The notes: generated by a model from the sequence alone, not told the origin. 64,000 bases of DNA from Brachynemurus nebulosus (GCA_035578155.1 JAPWDM010000012.1:13274501-13338500); one strand, 5' to 3'; shown: positions 25,557 to 37,842, counted from the stretch's first letter. Numbers and translations are program-made.

Positions 25557-25664
25557 TTTATTAAACTCTTTTGTGGGTTGTGATTTCTACTTTGAGAGAA
25601 TCACTGCATCGGATGGTAGTTTAAAAACGAAAAGTCGCTTCGTGGCCATACTATGCAATAATAT

Positions 25665-26086
25665 ATTTTTTATTACTCATGCAGGAGAAGTACTAACTTC
25701 GCGCACACATTTCTGTACACAAAATAGCTGTTTGCCCACTGTACTCTTCCCACATACTATTTTGCGTGCGGAAAGTGACAATAAAACACGCAAAGCCGCC
25801 TCTTGATTTCTAAAGAAACCACCAACAAAGTAATTTAAACAATATTTAATTCAGAAAAAAAAGACGAACACAAAAATATTATTTTAAAAAGTAATAAAAA
25901 TGTCAAAAATAGTAATAATAATAGAAAAAAGTATGTAACTTCGTAATAAAAAAAAGTATGTTCAACTCGTGCGGGATTGTCGATTGCCCACTCAAGCGAA
26001 TGAGCGCACTCACTAGGTTCGTGTGCTCAACTTCACTATCGTGGGCAATCAACAATTTCCCGCACTTATTGCACAATATACTATTT
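25665..26086 (+). mobile_element. R2 element, copy 1, with a hairpin at each end
   Basis: It is homologous in inverse orientation to 37843-38340. The left end is a hairpin (25669-25765: CATGCAGGAGAAGTAC against GTACTCTTCCCACAT), the centre is AT-rich with AAAGACGAACACAAAAATA, and the right end is hairpin H2. Non-coding. No target duplication resolved. Confidence 0.75.
25955..26082. repeat. 128-bp hairpin H2
   Basis: GTGCGGGATTGTCGATTGCC pairs with GGGCAATCAACAATTTCCCG. The loop contains GAGCGCACTCACTA. The unit ends in TTGCACAATATACT, the same terminal word as H1 and H3. Confidence 0.8.
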
Positions 26087-26089
26087 AAT

Positions 26090-26570
26090 GAAAAGTTTCA
26101 GACAAAACAATTAATCAAATATTTTTTGCAACTTATGTTAACATTGTCGCTCGCTCCTGACTTCCTCATATTGCATTTCATGACACCAAGATGCACACTT
26201 TCTACATCTCTGCTAACGTATAGAAATAATAAATGACTTATGTAGATTAATATAGCATTATATTTGATATGAATATGTATAGGTTGCGGCAGTTGCGGCA
26301 ATGAACTGGTTAACAGCGTTAACAGTATACATGACATGAACTCATGTATGTAAAGGAAAGTAGCCGTCATCTGACTGAATTACAGTGACTTATACTTTGA
26401 AGAACAGCCAGTGGTGGTCACACAGAGTACATCATAACCTAAGAGTATCCATAACTATAATATATTACAATCATTTCCATCATTAATCATTAGTATTACA
26501 TGATACGAGGGCAGTTATGTTTTATTTATATGTGCTTTACGAAATATTTTTAGTATACATACTGCGCGTA
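26090..26570. other. no gene recognised
   Basis: Short frames only on both strands; no element ends seen. Confidence 0.4.
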
Positions 26571-26572
26571 CA

Positions 26573-26690
26573 TCCCTGCCCCAGCATCCTGCATAACATA
26601 GAGAATTTTTCGTTACAACAATTACTTTTTCGCGAAAAGCCACTCACATAGGACAAAAGATATGAGATTTGTTCGGTTCTTTGTCAAAAC
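26573..26690 (-). mobile_element. R1, copy 7, 3'-end fragment
   Basis: CCCAGCATCCTGCATAACAT, then AGAATTTTTCG and CATAGGACAAAAGAT, match the inverse R1 3' terminus. Confidence 0.7.
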
Positions 26691-26706
26691 AATCTGAAAA
26701 ACTTAA

Positions 26707-26869
26707 GGGAAGGTTTACTTGAGAGTCGTTAAAAAAAATCGATTTTTTTTTTTTTATTTATTTATTTTTTTTTTTTTTTTTTTGCAGAAATTGGCAGCTA
26801 ATTATGTGTAGAATATGTTCCCAAAGTGATTTTGCTGAAAGTCATTTAAGGGAAGGTTTACTTGAGATC
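26707..26869 (-). mobile_element. TTAA element A, fragment (copy 3)
   Basis: TTAA at 26703-26706 precedes GGGAAGGTTTACTTGAGAGT. The sequence follows the inverse of the right end of copies 1 and 2 (ATTATGTGTAGAATATGTTC, CAAAGTGATTTTGCTGAAAG) and stops at a repeated GGGAAGGTTTACTTGAGA word. Confidence 0.75.
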
Positions 26870-26929
26870 AATTATGGGCAAGTATGTGCATTTTACAGAA
26901 CTATGTTGTCATTCACTTACTAGCTTCCA

Positions 26930-28390
26930 ATGGGTGTGTTTCTATTATTGTCATATTGTTGCCGTTGTGTTGACACGGTATGTTGCAAGGGGACAAACTA
27001 GATTGGCTTTGCCTCTGTTCCACTTGTAATGAGTTTGTGACGTACTCTGTTTGTGTACATACACACTGTTTGCAGTGTATTAGTTTGGTTTTTTGTAGTA
27101 GTATGTGTATACACGCATACAACCACAACACACGTATTACCAGAGAGAGCTGTTCAACGTGTTCAACTAACAATGGGTATATTGTTAATACAATGGTGTG
27201 TTGACTCGACGACGACTACTGACGGACTAATGCCTTAAGCTGTGACTGGCTTTCAAATGACTCCAAGCGAATTTCACTTTTTTTATGTTAGTTGGCTTCT
27301 AGTGTTCTATGGTATGTTGCATGTACGTACCACATACATATTATATATTATGTATTTTTTTAGTATATGCGTATGCAAGACACGCATACACACGCATAGT
27401 GGTGGGGTATTTTTTATCCTTTAGCGTTACGCTGGTTTCAGTAGTATAGAGATACTACCGTTCGTTCTGTATTCTGTGCATTAGACTGTGTTACAAGCAG
27501 CAAGCAGTATTCAATACACTGTGTTAGAGGACGGGGATGTCACCGTTTAATTCATTAATTAATTGTTACTTCACTATCTTTAGTATTAGAATATATTGTT
27601 GGCAATCATTTTTGTATGCATCATAAATTTCTTACAGGTTTGAAGTTTTTACAGGTACCGCCCAAGCAACATAAGATTGCGGGTCAGATGCGCAAATGAA
27701 AGAGTAGAACAACAAGAATTAAACTATAACATATATGCATAAGAGTGTGATAAAAGTTGTGTTAGCACATTAAATTTTACCATGCTAGCACATATTTTTT
27801 ATTTTGGCCGTCGATCGCGCACGCATTATAAGAGAGCATGGTAATTTTTCTGAAATTTTATCTACAAAAATTATATGATTTTTCTCTCCGTGTATGTTGA
27901 TTCCAACAAATTCTGTTCTAAATCGTCGTAAAATTTTATCGAAATTTACCAAAAGGTATGAGTTATCACAATTCCTAATGTTTTTTTTTTTATATCTGTG
28001 TGACCAATACATACACATTCTTCTTTCTCTCAATCGGATCAGCAGTGTATTTAAAAATTTGCCAAAAAAATACGCACGAACTTATGGACTGACTTGATCA
28101 AGCCCTAAGCGTGTTTGTAGAAAACTGTGGATAGCAGTGTGCCAGTGTGTGCTTGATACCGCTTAAGGCATTTAGTTAGTCGTTATCGGTCACTCAATGC
28201 ACAACGCATTATTATGTATTGTTGGACCATTGTTAGCTTGGACCCCACCTTGCTCCGTTCGACAATACGTGTTTTGTAATTGAGTGTGTTTCAACTGACA
28301 CAGTTGCAAAGATCAAACTAACACCACTACACACAGTGTGTACTTACACAACATAGTGGTGGGAAATAGAGCGGATTTTTTGTCTACATT
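26930..28390. repeat. degenerate large inverted repeat around a MITE
   Basis: Segments near 26995-27240 and 28160-28385 align as rough inverts (GCTTAAGGCAT, CATTGTTAG, CAAACTAACAC, CAGTGTGTACTTACACAA), roughly two-thirds identical by eye. A fragment of the CACGGAGAG MITE lies between them. Vertebrate-like coding signals are absent; the small frames on both strands are mirror products of the repeat. Confidence 0.45.
27480..27892 (-). mobile_element. CACGGAGAG MITE, copy 2, truncated
   Basis: It is highly similar to the inverse of 1568-2000 and ends in TTTTTCTCTCCGTG followed by TA (27893-27894). The counterpart of 2043-2414, including the second terminal repeat, is missing. Confidence 0.85.
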
Positions 28391-29090
28391 GGTATCACTA
28401 GTGCAGAGATAGCAAGTTGGCTTCTGATTATTCTGTGGACTTGATAAATACATTGTTACACTTTTTATTATGATAAAAATTAAAAATAATATAACATTTA
28501 ACAACAATGGATTTTGTTAACAGCAACAATAATATAATAAGTTAATATAATAAATACATAATTTTTCTTTTATTATATTCACGTGTTAACGTTTAATAAT
28601 AATAAAATCTGTTTGTATTATTTCGTTTTTATTATCAACTACATTACATACATATATTTTATAATCTATGTTATATTTGGTGTTATTACGGACAAAACTG
28701 TATACACAGCTACATAAAAGAAAGGTAAATGTACCTAATACGAATAACATATGACCTCAAAATATTACACATAACTATAATAGCCACAATGTGCAGTAGT
28801 AATGTCAAATAAGACTAGGATTTATTTCTTGAAATTTATAACAAAAACAAGATTATATTTATATACTTTTATAAACGTAATATAGACCGTTACAGATTAT
28901 GAAATAGGTGTATGTTATGGATGTCCGAAAAGTTAATGAACCTACAATTGGTATAATTCAGTGGGAATAAAAATGAGCAAGAGAGCCCCGGACGAACTCG
29001 AAAAAAAAAGTGAAAATTCGTCAGTAGGTGTAAAATATTATGTTTTCGTCAAAACATATTGTCCCCGGGTCCGGTTAACAGAAAGTCCGC
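28391..29090. other. no gene recognised
   Basis: AT-rich; from about 29060 the words GGGTCCGGTTAACAG and GTCCGCTTAAG resemble the interior of pogo/Tigger-type ends, continuing at 29961 after the next insertion. Confidence 0.4.
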
Positions 29091-29094
29091 TTAA

Positions 29095-29960
29095 AGGGGA
29101 CCACTAGTGTGACATTTTGAAAAAATTGCATGTTTCGATAGTCTATACCTTTAAAAATAACATACTAAAATTTCAAGTACGTATCTCAAATAGTTTTTGA
29201 GTTATAGCGATCTGAAGAGCGAATTCTGATATTCATTGTTAACTTTGAGTTATTGAGAAATGTATGAAGGTTAATAGTTCGGGAGTTTTTGGACGTGGCT
29301 GCCAGTTACATGTTGTGGAGCAGCTAAACTCTGGCACATTTAAACAACTCATCTAGTTTTACTATGACCGTTATAGTGAGTACATCATAAATAATTTTAG
29401 TAAAAATTCTCAGTGATTAAAACTAAACTTAGGGAAGATAAAGAAAAGAAAAACTACATTTTTCAAATTTGCTGCAGTTATAACTCGAAAACAAATAATC
29501 CGATCGATTTGATTCTTATTGCAGCTTCTTCTGTATATGTTTCTTCGTGCCACGAACCTCCAGTTTTCCGATTGAATAGAAAATGTAATTTTTGCCTGCC
29601 AAAAATCATCAAATTTTCGCGCAAAATTTGAAACATTTTTTTTTTAAAACTCCGCCATTTTGTTGAATTTCAACCATTTTTTTCGATTGAGGTTCATGGC
29701 ACGGGCAATACCTTCTAGTTTAATAGGCTTTTTGGTTTTAAGGTCGCTATCACTGCAGCAGTGGGGAACTTTTTTTGGAGCCTTTGGAGTTCGCGAATAA
29801 CTCCCTGAATTTTCGATCTTTTGGTCCAAAAATTTTATCATGAATTTATTATATATCAACGAATATATCCTTAAAATATTTAAACATTCCATACAGTAGT
29901 TTTCTTTAAAAAAATTCACAAAAATCACCTTTTTTCAGACGGTCACACTAATGGTCCCCC
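29095..29960. mobile_element. TTAA-flanked element C (866 bp)
   Basis: AGGGGACCACTAGTGTGAC and GGTCACACTAATGGTCCCCC are inverted ends, each with TTAA outside (29091-29094, 29961-29964). It interrupts a GTCCGC-TTAA-GACAG context. No transposase; the two short frames inside are not recognised. Confidence 0.85.
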
Positions 29961-29964
29961 TTAA

Positions 29965-30310
29965 GACAGTGCTAAATGCCTTGGTTTTAGTATTATATGC
30001 CATTGTTATAAAAAAATTTGTCCGGATATAGCAGGGATCCGGTTAGGAGAGGTGTCTGTAATCAGAGGTTCTATTATACTATATGGAGTGTTGGTAATAA
30101 ATGAAGCATTCAGATATGACCAGGTTAGACCCAAATAGTATTTTGTAATATAGTAATCAATGCAATAACCGGTGGTATCCGTAGTAACGTTTTCAAATAA
30201 TTATTGTCAAAATATAATATTGATAATAATATTTAGCATTTTTGGGAAGAAACAGCAAAATTTTGAAAGAAAAAAAGTGGTATTCGCTTTATTTTCAAAA
30301 TACGTACGTA
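29965..30310. other. remnant of a pogo/Tigger-type terminus
   Basis: TCCGGATATAGCAGGGATCC and AATCAGAGGTTCTATTATAC near 30020-30080 recall the 'AGAACCTCTGATTA' ends of pogo/Tigger elements. The partner end was not located. Confidence 0.3.
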
Positions 30311-30312
30311 TA

Positions 30313-31637
30313 GGGTTGGGCGGGGTAAAAAAAAGACACTGCTCGAGCGAGGTAAAAAAAAGACATATTTATATTAAACTCAACAGTGTTAAATTCCAAA
30401 AATTAAAAATACTGCAACAAAATACATTAGTATTTTAAGCTGTCTGGGTCAAAAAATTATTTTTTGGAACGGGTTTTATAACATAAAAAAAATTTCCTCC
30501 CAAACCTCTGCTATTCATGAGAGAAAAACTTTCATTCCGCGACAATAAACTTTTTCAGTAAGTAAAAAATCTGATAAGATAGAGTGCTGTATTTTTTTCT
30601 TGTTATTCTACATACGTTAGTAATGTAAAGTACAAAGTTTTATTTGTACTTTAATTTTTATTTAAATGGTCCGACTGCTTGTAATTTTTTTTATATGTTA
30701 AAAAAAGAAAAAAGTGGGGTAAAAAAAAGGCAAAACAAGGGGTTAACAGTTAGAAAAATTAAAAATTATTGACAAGGATTTTCATTTTTAAACTAGATAA
30801 TGGCATATTTATGTATATCTTATGAATTAAAAAAATACTGATTCTTCAATAAAACAATTTTTTTGTTAGTGAGTAGACGGTTTTCATGGATATCAATTTC
30901 AGTTCATTCGAAAATTTGTTTTTTTGACTCATGAAAATTTATTTATGTTTTTATAATGTATAAATGTGTTTTACTGCACAAATTTAGTATTTTTAACTCA
31001 TTCATAGATTATTTTGATTTATTTTTTTACTTTATGTAAAGTGGTGTAAAAAAAATCAAATTAACTCAATTAAATTAACATATTTGGTTTTTTAATGAGC
31101 TACAATAAATTTTGTGTTAGTTGTACATTTGTGAAATAAAAATTATTTTAATATTTAAAGTCCAAAGAAATTTCCTGTGAGTCAAGCTTTTGCATCAGTT
31201 AACTTTTTCTGACTTTTCTTACTGCTTAATCTTAGCTAAAGTTTTTGGTAAAATACGTAAAATTTAAATATATCTATAAAAAAATTTGTAGTAGACATGC
31301 ATAGAGTTGTGAAATAAAAAGTGTTGTACTGCTAATTACCCAAGCTGTCAATTTTTACCCTTCCAATCATGTACTTGCAGTATCCTATTAATTAGAGGTC
31401 CGTCTTTTATTTACCCTCCACTGTCTTTTTTTTACCCCACTTGGCGGGTAAAAAAAAGACAAGGTTTTTATTTTTTTTATAGATTTATGTCATTAGCTTG
31501 AGTGAAAAAGCAGGCAAAATCTTAAAATACAAACAATTTAACATCATACAGTATTTATTTTTGTCTAAAAATTCAAATATTTTCTACATGAAAAATGAAA
31601 AGATTTGATTTTATCTTTTTTTTACCCCGCACAACCC
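30313..31637. mobile_element. TA-flanked element with iterated GGGGTAAAAAAAAGAC motif
   Basis: The ends GGGTTGGGCGGGGTAAAA and TTTTACCCCGCACAACCC are inverts with TA outside (30311-30312, 31638-31639). The word (G)GGGTAAAAAAAAGAC recurs near 30323, 30349, 30715, 31020, 31412-31465 and 31612 in both orientations. It belongs with the 3342 and 20360 elements by architecture. No transposase was recognised; the 88-codon frame at 30172-30438 crosses the left end and is spurious. Confidence 0.82.
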
Positions 31638-31639
31638 TA

Positions 31640-32283
31640 CAAATTATGTCTTGTAATAATTTTAGTCCTCTTTGTTGAAAAATGGTCTCACCCCATTATC
31701 TGCCTCAAGGAAACTGCCTACAAACTGGCGTTGGGCTTTATCTAGTTATATAATATAATAGTGTTCATTGGTCTGTGCCATAACTTATTAAAATTTTCAA
31801 AATTTTTAAAATTCCTTTATTTATACTGTTAGAAAGTAAAACAAAAATGATCGAATTTTAAAAAATTCTAGATTAGAATATTGCCTTAAGGTCTTTTAAA
31901 CCATTCTGTAAATATAATAACTACACTACATTTGTATCTTTTTTAATGTACTCCTCTACATATGATTCGGTTATTCTACATAGCTGGTTGACCCAATTTC
32001 ACGTAATTATATATAGTAATAAAATTAAGCACATATAAAAAATAAAAAAATTACACATGCAAATTAGAAATATATTTATGGAGGTGCACAGGTACATACA
32101 ATTATTACATGTAGCTACGAATAAAAAAAATTATAAAGAAAAAAAAAACATTTTATTTAATTATGCTTAAACATATTGAATAGACGGAGGTACGTTTTAC
32201 ACGGGTGACGGGACCACTGGTTGCCTAAGTAAATGAGGTAAATGATACTAGTGTACAGCAGTGTACAACTTTTTGGTCTAAAA
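31640..32283. other. no gene recognised
   Basis: AT-rich, with no paired ends. Confidence 0.4.
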
Positions 32284-32285
32284 TA

Positions 32286-32741
32286 CTGTGTGAGTTTTTC
32301 GAGAGTTGCCATTTTTATTACAGCCAAACCGCTGATTTAATCGAAAAATTGTTCAAATAAGAGTTGTAGATATCGACGGGGGCAACCGACTGCTATAGTC
32401 AGGAGCTTTATAGCCCCTTATGGTTTTCGAGCTATGATACAAACTTATAGATTTTTAAATGAGACTATATATTAATTTTTGGATAAAACTGATCTAATGC
32501 ATTAATTAACGACATAAATGAGCAAAAAAAAATTTTTCTACCCAAGTTTAATTTTTTAATTTTTCTTTAATTTATCAGTTAGGTGGTAAAAATATGCATA
32601 TGTACTTGAGGCTACTTCAACCGATAGTGTTCTGGTTGGTTATATTTCAGTTACATCCAAGAAAAAAACCTTTTCCATTACCATTTCTGTCATAAAAATT
32701 TGGTTGTAATAGAAATGGCAACTCTCAAAAAACTCACATGG
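32286..32741 (+). mobile_element. TA-flanked MITE with 40-bp ends, copy 2 (456 bp)
   Basis: Full-length, opposite in orientation to 23318-23771. It has TA at 32284-32285 and 32742-32743, and ends in TGTGAGTTTTTCGAGAGTTG and its inverse. Confidence 0.88.
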
Positions 32742-32843
32742 TATATAAAAATTGGTATCGTAAATGTGTAGAAAATGGGTAGGTATGTAATCTGTAGTCA
32801 TTTGTTTCTGCGACCGCCTCAAATAGTTTTCGCGACCCCCAGT

Positions 32844-33258
32844 TAGTGATGAGCAAATGCAAGACCAGGACCGAGACTTGGCAGTCTTGGTCTTGGCCTT
32901 GTTCTTGCATTAAGAATCTTGGTCTTGGTCTTGCTAGAGCAGTTTGAGTCTTGGTCTTAGTCTTGCAAAAATGCAGTCTTGGTCTTGGTATTGCTAAAAA
33001 ATCTTGCACTTTCTTTGATTTTTTTATTACCGAATTTTTTCCTTCTAAAATCAGAATTTTCTCTCTTTACGGTATTAATTATAGTTTCAAACTATTTAAA
33101 TAGTTTAGCAAGAGTCTTGCTTTTTTCTTGCTTTTGTCTTGGTCTTGCTCACTTGAGTCTTGGTATTGCTCTTGCAGCCATACTTATAGTCTTGGTCTTG
33201 TAAAAAATGGAAGACCAAGACAAGACTGCAAGACCAAGACTAATTTTGCTCATCACTA
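32844..33258. mobile_element. hAT MITE built of TCTTGGTCTTGC repeats, 8-bp duplication
   Basis: TAGTGATGAGCAAA and TTTTGCTCATCACTA are inverted ends. CCCCCAGT flanks both (32836-32843, 33259-33266), a perfect 8-bp duplication. The interior consists largely of irregular CTTGGTCTTG hexamer repeats whose orientation flips near the right end. The surrounding CGCGACCCCCAGT...TTGAGAATCACTGG looks like the end of an older hAT element, so this is hAT into hAT. Confidence 0.92.
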
Positions 33259-33266
33259 CCCCCAGT

Positions 33267-33769
33267 TTGAGAATCACTGGTGTACATTATATGTCTGAAC
33301 ACCGGTTTTTTTACCGTTACGTTCAATAATATTGTCAGTGTTGTCAATATATTGTTATTATTGCAATAGATTTCGTTTTGAATATATTAATAATAGCAAG
33401 CAATTGTTTAAAGAATTTGTTACAAAATAATCGCAGTCAGATAAAATCTAACCTTTCTTTGTTCTATAGTTACATTAACATTTTACGTGACTCGTATGAC
33501 TTAAGTAGATCTTAATACTCACAATCAGATCACAAACTGATTTAGTGATTTACGGAGTTTACTATTGTCTTTAGTCTAATAATTCAGACTGAAATCTAAT
33601 CTGGAGATTTTCAATAGCAATGATAAACGAATATTAAATCTGACAAAAAATGATTTTTAAAAAAATCGTCAAGTGCGTGTTAGACACGCACTGAGTTAGA
33701 GTTCCTCAGTATCTAAAGTTTTTCACAGCTAGCAGGATTAGATATAAGCAAGACAATTAATTGTAAGTA
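33267..33769. other. no gene recognised
   Basis: No repeat pairs or frames of note; it holds one side of the older hAT-like end noted for 32844-33258. Confidence 0.4.
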
Positions 33770-33771
33770 TA

Positions 33772-34348
33772 CAGGGTGTTAGTGAATAAGTATGAAAGAT
33801 TTTAACAGGTGATTGATGAGGTTCTTTTATGTAAAAAAGCTCATATAAACCCTTAGTTTCCAAAATACAGAATGTTTAGTTTCTCGTCTTTTTTAATATT
33901 TTTTTTAAATATTTCAAAAGCGTTTTGAGATATTGACACAAAATTTGGGACACGCCATGACAGGATAAATACTCATATTCTGAAGTAGACAGAATATTTT
34001 CACTCAAACCAGTGGCGTCCGTACAGCCATGTGATGACATATTATGGAAGAAAAAAAGGCACGCCAATGCTTTTTTCCAATTTGAAAATGTTTTTTCAAA
34101 TGTCCCATAAGTTGTTGACAAAAATGACCTCTTAGTATTTTATCGCTTATGTAGCTGTTTTCAAGATAAAAAATAATTTCCAGTTACTGCTCCTACCACA
34201 AAACCGGTATGTTCTATCTAATAGCCCATCTACTCTGTATCTTGGAAATTAGGCGAGTTCGGACCTGGGTTTATATGAAACGTTTTACAATAAAAGAACC
34301 TCAGCAATCACCTGTTAAAATCTTTCGCACTTGTTCACTAACACCCTA
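33772..34348. mobile_element. TA-flanked MITE with 65-bp ends (577 bp)
   Basis: CAGGGTGTTAGTGAATAAGT and its inverse continue for about 65 bp with few mismatches (AACAGGTGATTG, TGAGGTTCTTTTA). TA lies at 33770-33771 and 34349-34350. The interior has a short palindrome-free unique region. Tc1/mariner type by target site. Confidence 0.87.
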
Positions 34349-34543
34349 TATCTTTTTTACGGTTTATCATTAGAGAGATATTTTCTTTAAGAACGTTGAA
34401 TGTAGGCCACTTATAGATTAAGTATTAGTAAATGGTATTAACCAAATTCAACACCAAAAAATATGAGCTAGTAAGACATTTTATTCATATTCCAAAAAGA
34501 AAGTTGGAAAGTTTCCCTTTGAAGGGAAAAAACTTCCCTTTAA

Positions 34544-35461
34544 CCCTCAAGCTCATGATTCAATTTTTTTACCTTCAAACTCATGACTCGGGTTCAAATG
34601 CACCCCATTGTTTTCTTGATAATAAGTCGGTTCTATGACTAATAAACCGACATTATCGTATACCATTCTCTTCCTTTTTTCATAAGGAAGGTTTTTCATA
34701 AAAAACCCATTTGAACACTAAAAACCGGAAAAAAATCAGTAAAAAGCTCATTTTTCAAATAAAAATTTGTAATTTTTCAAGCGCTCAAGCAATTTTAAAA
34801 TTTTCAACGGCGTTTTGAAGACGCGATTTCAGGCTATAGAAAAAAAATTACGGTCACTTTATTCTGTTAAAAAAGTATATTTATTTAGACACTTAAAAAT
34901 GACGAACATTAGCAAATTAAAAATTATGTTTTAAAGAATTTTTTTATTATAAATTGATACAAAACGTTGAAGTAACTCAACAGGATAAGCTATTATACAA
35001 GAATTTAGTCAATTACCACACAATAGGTGCAAAATAGGAGTTTGTGCTCTTCGCATATGGCTCGATGACACTTAACAAAATGAGAATGGCCTTTGTGATC
35101 TTTTTGATCTCGGACACAGGCTGCACCTTACCTATCTCTTATCAACCTGGCAATATGTAAATAATTTATTAAAAAAATATACATGAATCGATGATTACAT
35201 ATAAAATATAAAATAAACTTACTGTCACAAAAGTTGAACGTAAACTCACGACTGGGGTTCATACACACCCCATACAGAATTTGTAAACACACTGCGTAAC
35301 CACTAACCAACAACTAGAAGTGCGACCGACCTGACACTACTCAGAGACCTTCGAACTAAATTATGATTCGCACCGGGAGTCGGTACTATTGCTCGCTAGT
35401 TCAGGAGCGTAGTCTAAAGTTTCCGTGAGGTGCGTCTGGACCCCAGTCATGAGCTTGAGGG
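34544..35461. mobile_element. TTAA-flanked element D (918 bp)
   Basis: CCCTCAAGCTCATGA and TCATGAGCTTGAGGG are perfect inverts with TTAA at 34540-34543 and 35462-35465. A second CTCATGACTCGGGTTC word follows at 34580 and a related CTCACGACTGGGGTTC at 35250. No transposase frame recognised. Confidence 0.88.
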
Positions 35462-35465
35462 TTAA

Positions 35466-36353
35466 AGCTCAATATTTACAAACCGTGCTCAAAAATAAAA
35501 ATGGTCAAAGGAATCTTACCTTCATTTTAAGGGCCTTTTTTAAAATATTTTACACAATGTCGTACGTGAAAAAAATTTTCATTCTAACCTTACGAAATTA
35601 AAAAAATTTTTTTCACTGAATTTTAATTCAGATCTAAACCTGTAGCATGTACAGACAAAATTTCATATCTACAGGTCAAATGATCTAATAATTATGGGAG
35701 TGTGACTAACGGACGGGTATTCTTTCATTCTTCGGAATATTAAAAAATGATATCAAATCAAAAAATATAATAGATCATTAGGTAAGGGTCAGAGCACTCT
35801 ATAAAATGTTTGGATGACATCAATTCAAGTTAATTTCCCATTTTAATTCTTTTCCATTTTGAGTTCAATTAAAAATTTTACAGGCTTTCACTGGATTCAC
35901 TTGTTTCGGGCATACTTTTACTTTCAATTCAATTTTGGATAACGGCCTTGACAACGGCGGTTGTTGATAAACGCCTATATTTACGCTATCAAATATATTA
36001 ATCAACAATAGGCGGTCATACTTGTATAGATATTAATCTTAACTTCTGGTGAATGGAGTTTTGTAAGTAGAAAAAAAAAATTAAGTTTGGAAAAAAGGTT
36101 CATTGTTAAGGTCAATCTCTGTCAGTGTAAGAACTTCATATCTGCCATAATTATTTATTAGAAAGTAAATTATTATTTTTTTTTAATCAATACATACTAG
36201 ATCAACAAGTTTATACATATTTTAATAAGAGGGTGCTGTTATAATATGCCATCTTCTAGCTTTTATCTGCAAAACTAAAACCATAAGAAATAGTTAAATT
36301 GAAAAGTGAACTATGGTTTACCATGCTATCTATTGGTTTATTAATGTTACCCA
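35466..36353. other. no gene recognised
   Basis: AT-rich; ends in ATGTTACCCACTACGAAG, the target of the next element. Confidence 0.4.
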
Positions 36354-36361
36354 CTACGAAG

Positions 36362-36824
36362 TAGTGATGTCGAATGATTAATCGTTTAATCGGTTTAGTC
36401 GATTAATTTTATTTACATTTAGTCATATTTTAGTCGACTATTTTACTTTCGACTAAATGATTAAAATGATTGATTTTTTTTTAAACGACTAAAAACGACT
36501 AATTTAACAATTTATTGGACTTCAAAAAATGGAGACTAAAAAATTATCTATTTATATGATTTTTCATTTTTATGTGATTAATATATTGTGATATTTCAGA
36601 TTTTTCTTTTTCTTAAAAGAAAAATATTAAAAGTCCATAATTAAATTCAAAAGACAACCTCGTTTTTGAAAGAAAACTTCGGTTACCTTATTTATGAATT
36701 CGACTAAAAATTTAGTCGATTAGTCGACTAGTCTGTGCTCGATATTTTCGATTAATGACTAATTTTATCTGAAAAACAATTTTGGTCGACTAATCGCTAA
36801 CTGCTTCTCGGCCCGACATCACTA
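36362..36824 (+). mobile_element. hAT-type MITE of an inverted pair, first copy (463 bp)
   Basis: It starts TAGTGATGTCGAATGATTAA and ends CGACATCACTA, with iterated TCGACTAA/TTAGTCGA words subterminally. The flanks are CTACGAAG at 36354-36361 and again at 36825-36832. Non-coding. Confidence 0.92.
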
Positions 36825-36832
36825 CTACGAAG

Positions 36833-37313
36833 TAGTGATGTCGAGCCAAGGTGCAGTCAATCGATTAATCGACTAAAGTTATTTTCGAGACAAAGTTAGT
36901 AATTAGTCGAAAATATCGAGCATAGAATAGTCGACAAATCGACTAAATTTTTAATCGAATTCATGAATAGAATAACCTATGTCACTCTTTCAAAAACGAT
37001 GTTTTCTTTTGAGTTTAATTATTGACTTTTAAATCTTTTTTTTTTTAAAACACAATGACATATCACAATGTGTTAATCACATAAAAGTGAAAAATCATAC
37101 AAATAAATAATTTTTTAATTTTCATTTTTTCAAGTCCAGTAAATAATAGGTACCTATATAAAAATTTTCAAATTAGTCGTTTTTAGTCATCTAGAGAAAA
37201 ATTAATCATTTTAGTTATTTAGTCGAGGGTAAAATAGTGGACTAAAAAATGACTAAATCTAAGCAAAATTAGTCGACTAAACCGATTAATCGATTAATCA
37301 TCCGACATCACTA
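36833..37313 (-). mobile_element. hAT-type MITE of an inverted pair, second copy (481 bp)
   Basis: It is homologous to the preceding copy but reversed. Its left flank is the same CTACGAAG (36825-36832) and its right flank a third CTACGAAG (37314-37321). The two elements therefore share the middle 8-mer, and together they form a 950-bp inverted repeat. Confidence 0.92.
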
Positions 37314-37321
37314 CTACGAAG

Positions 37322-37842
37322 ACTGCGATGAATTAGTTTGGATTGTTCGCTTTGTCACTCGTTAAATTTTTATTGTCAGTCGTTCGACGATTTAATCTTA
37401 CTTGATCGAAGACTAGGTTGGATTTAACTTTTTAAAACTAAAATAAAATTTTTTTTACTTTATCTATGCGTTTAAAAAAATATATAAAAATATTTTTTCC
37501 AAAGTTTTGCAAAATATAAAATATTTTGGAAAGTATTTTTTGTACGTTAACGGTTTATAATTAAAGGTTGAAATTTGGTCAAATCACTACATTCACTCAT
37601 AGTTATCTACCAAAAATAATTAAGAAGTTTTACGCACGGGGACTGATTTCTCCCTTCTTGTTCAACTACGGCCTTGGTGTTTATTTATAACGAAAATTTA
37701 CTACCTGGCAATTTAAGGAGAAGAACTCTCAACTAGCAAAAACACGACAGTATACTAGCTGGAATGTTTTTGAATTGACAGTTTATCAAGTTAAATTTCT
37801 TTTAGGCAACAAATTTGAGTTGTAGAAAACACAATTTATTCA
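37322..37842. other. no gene recognised
   Basis: No paired ends or significant frames. Confidence 0.4.
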
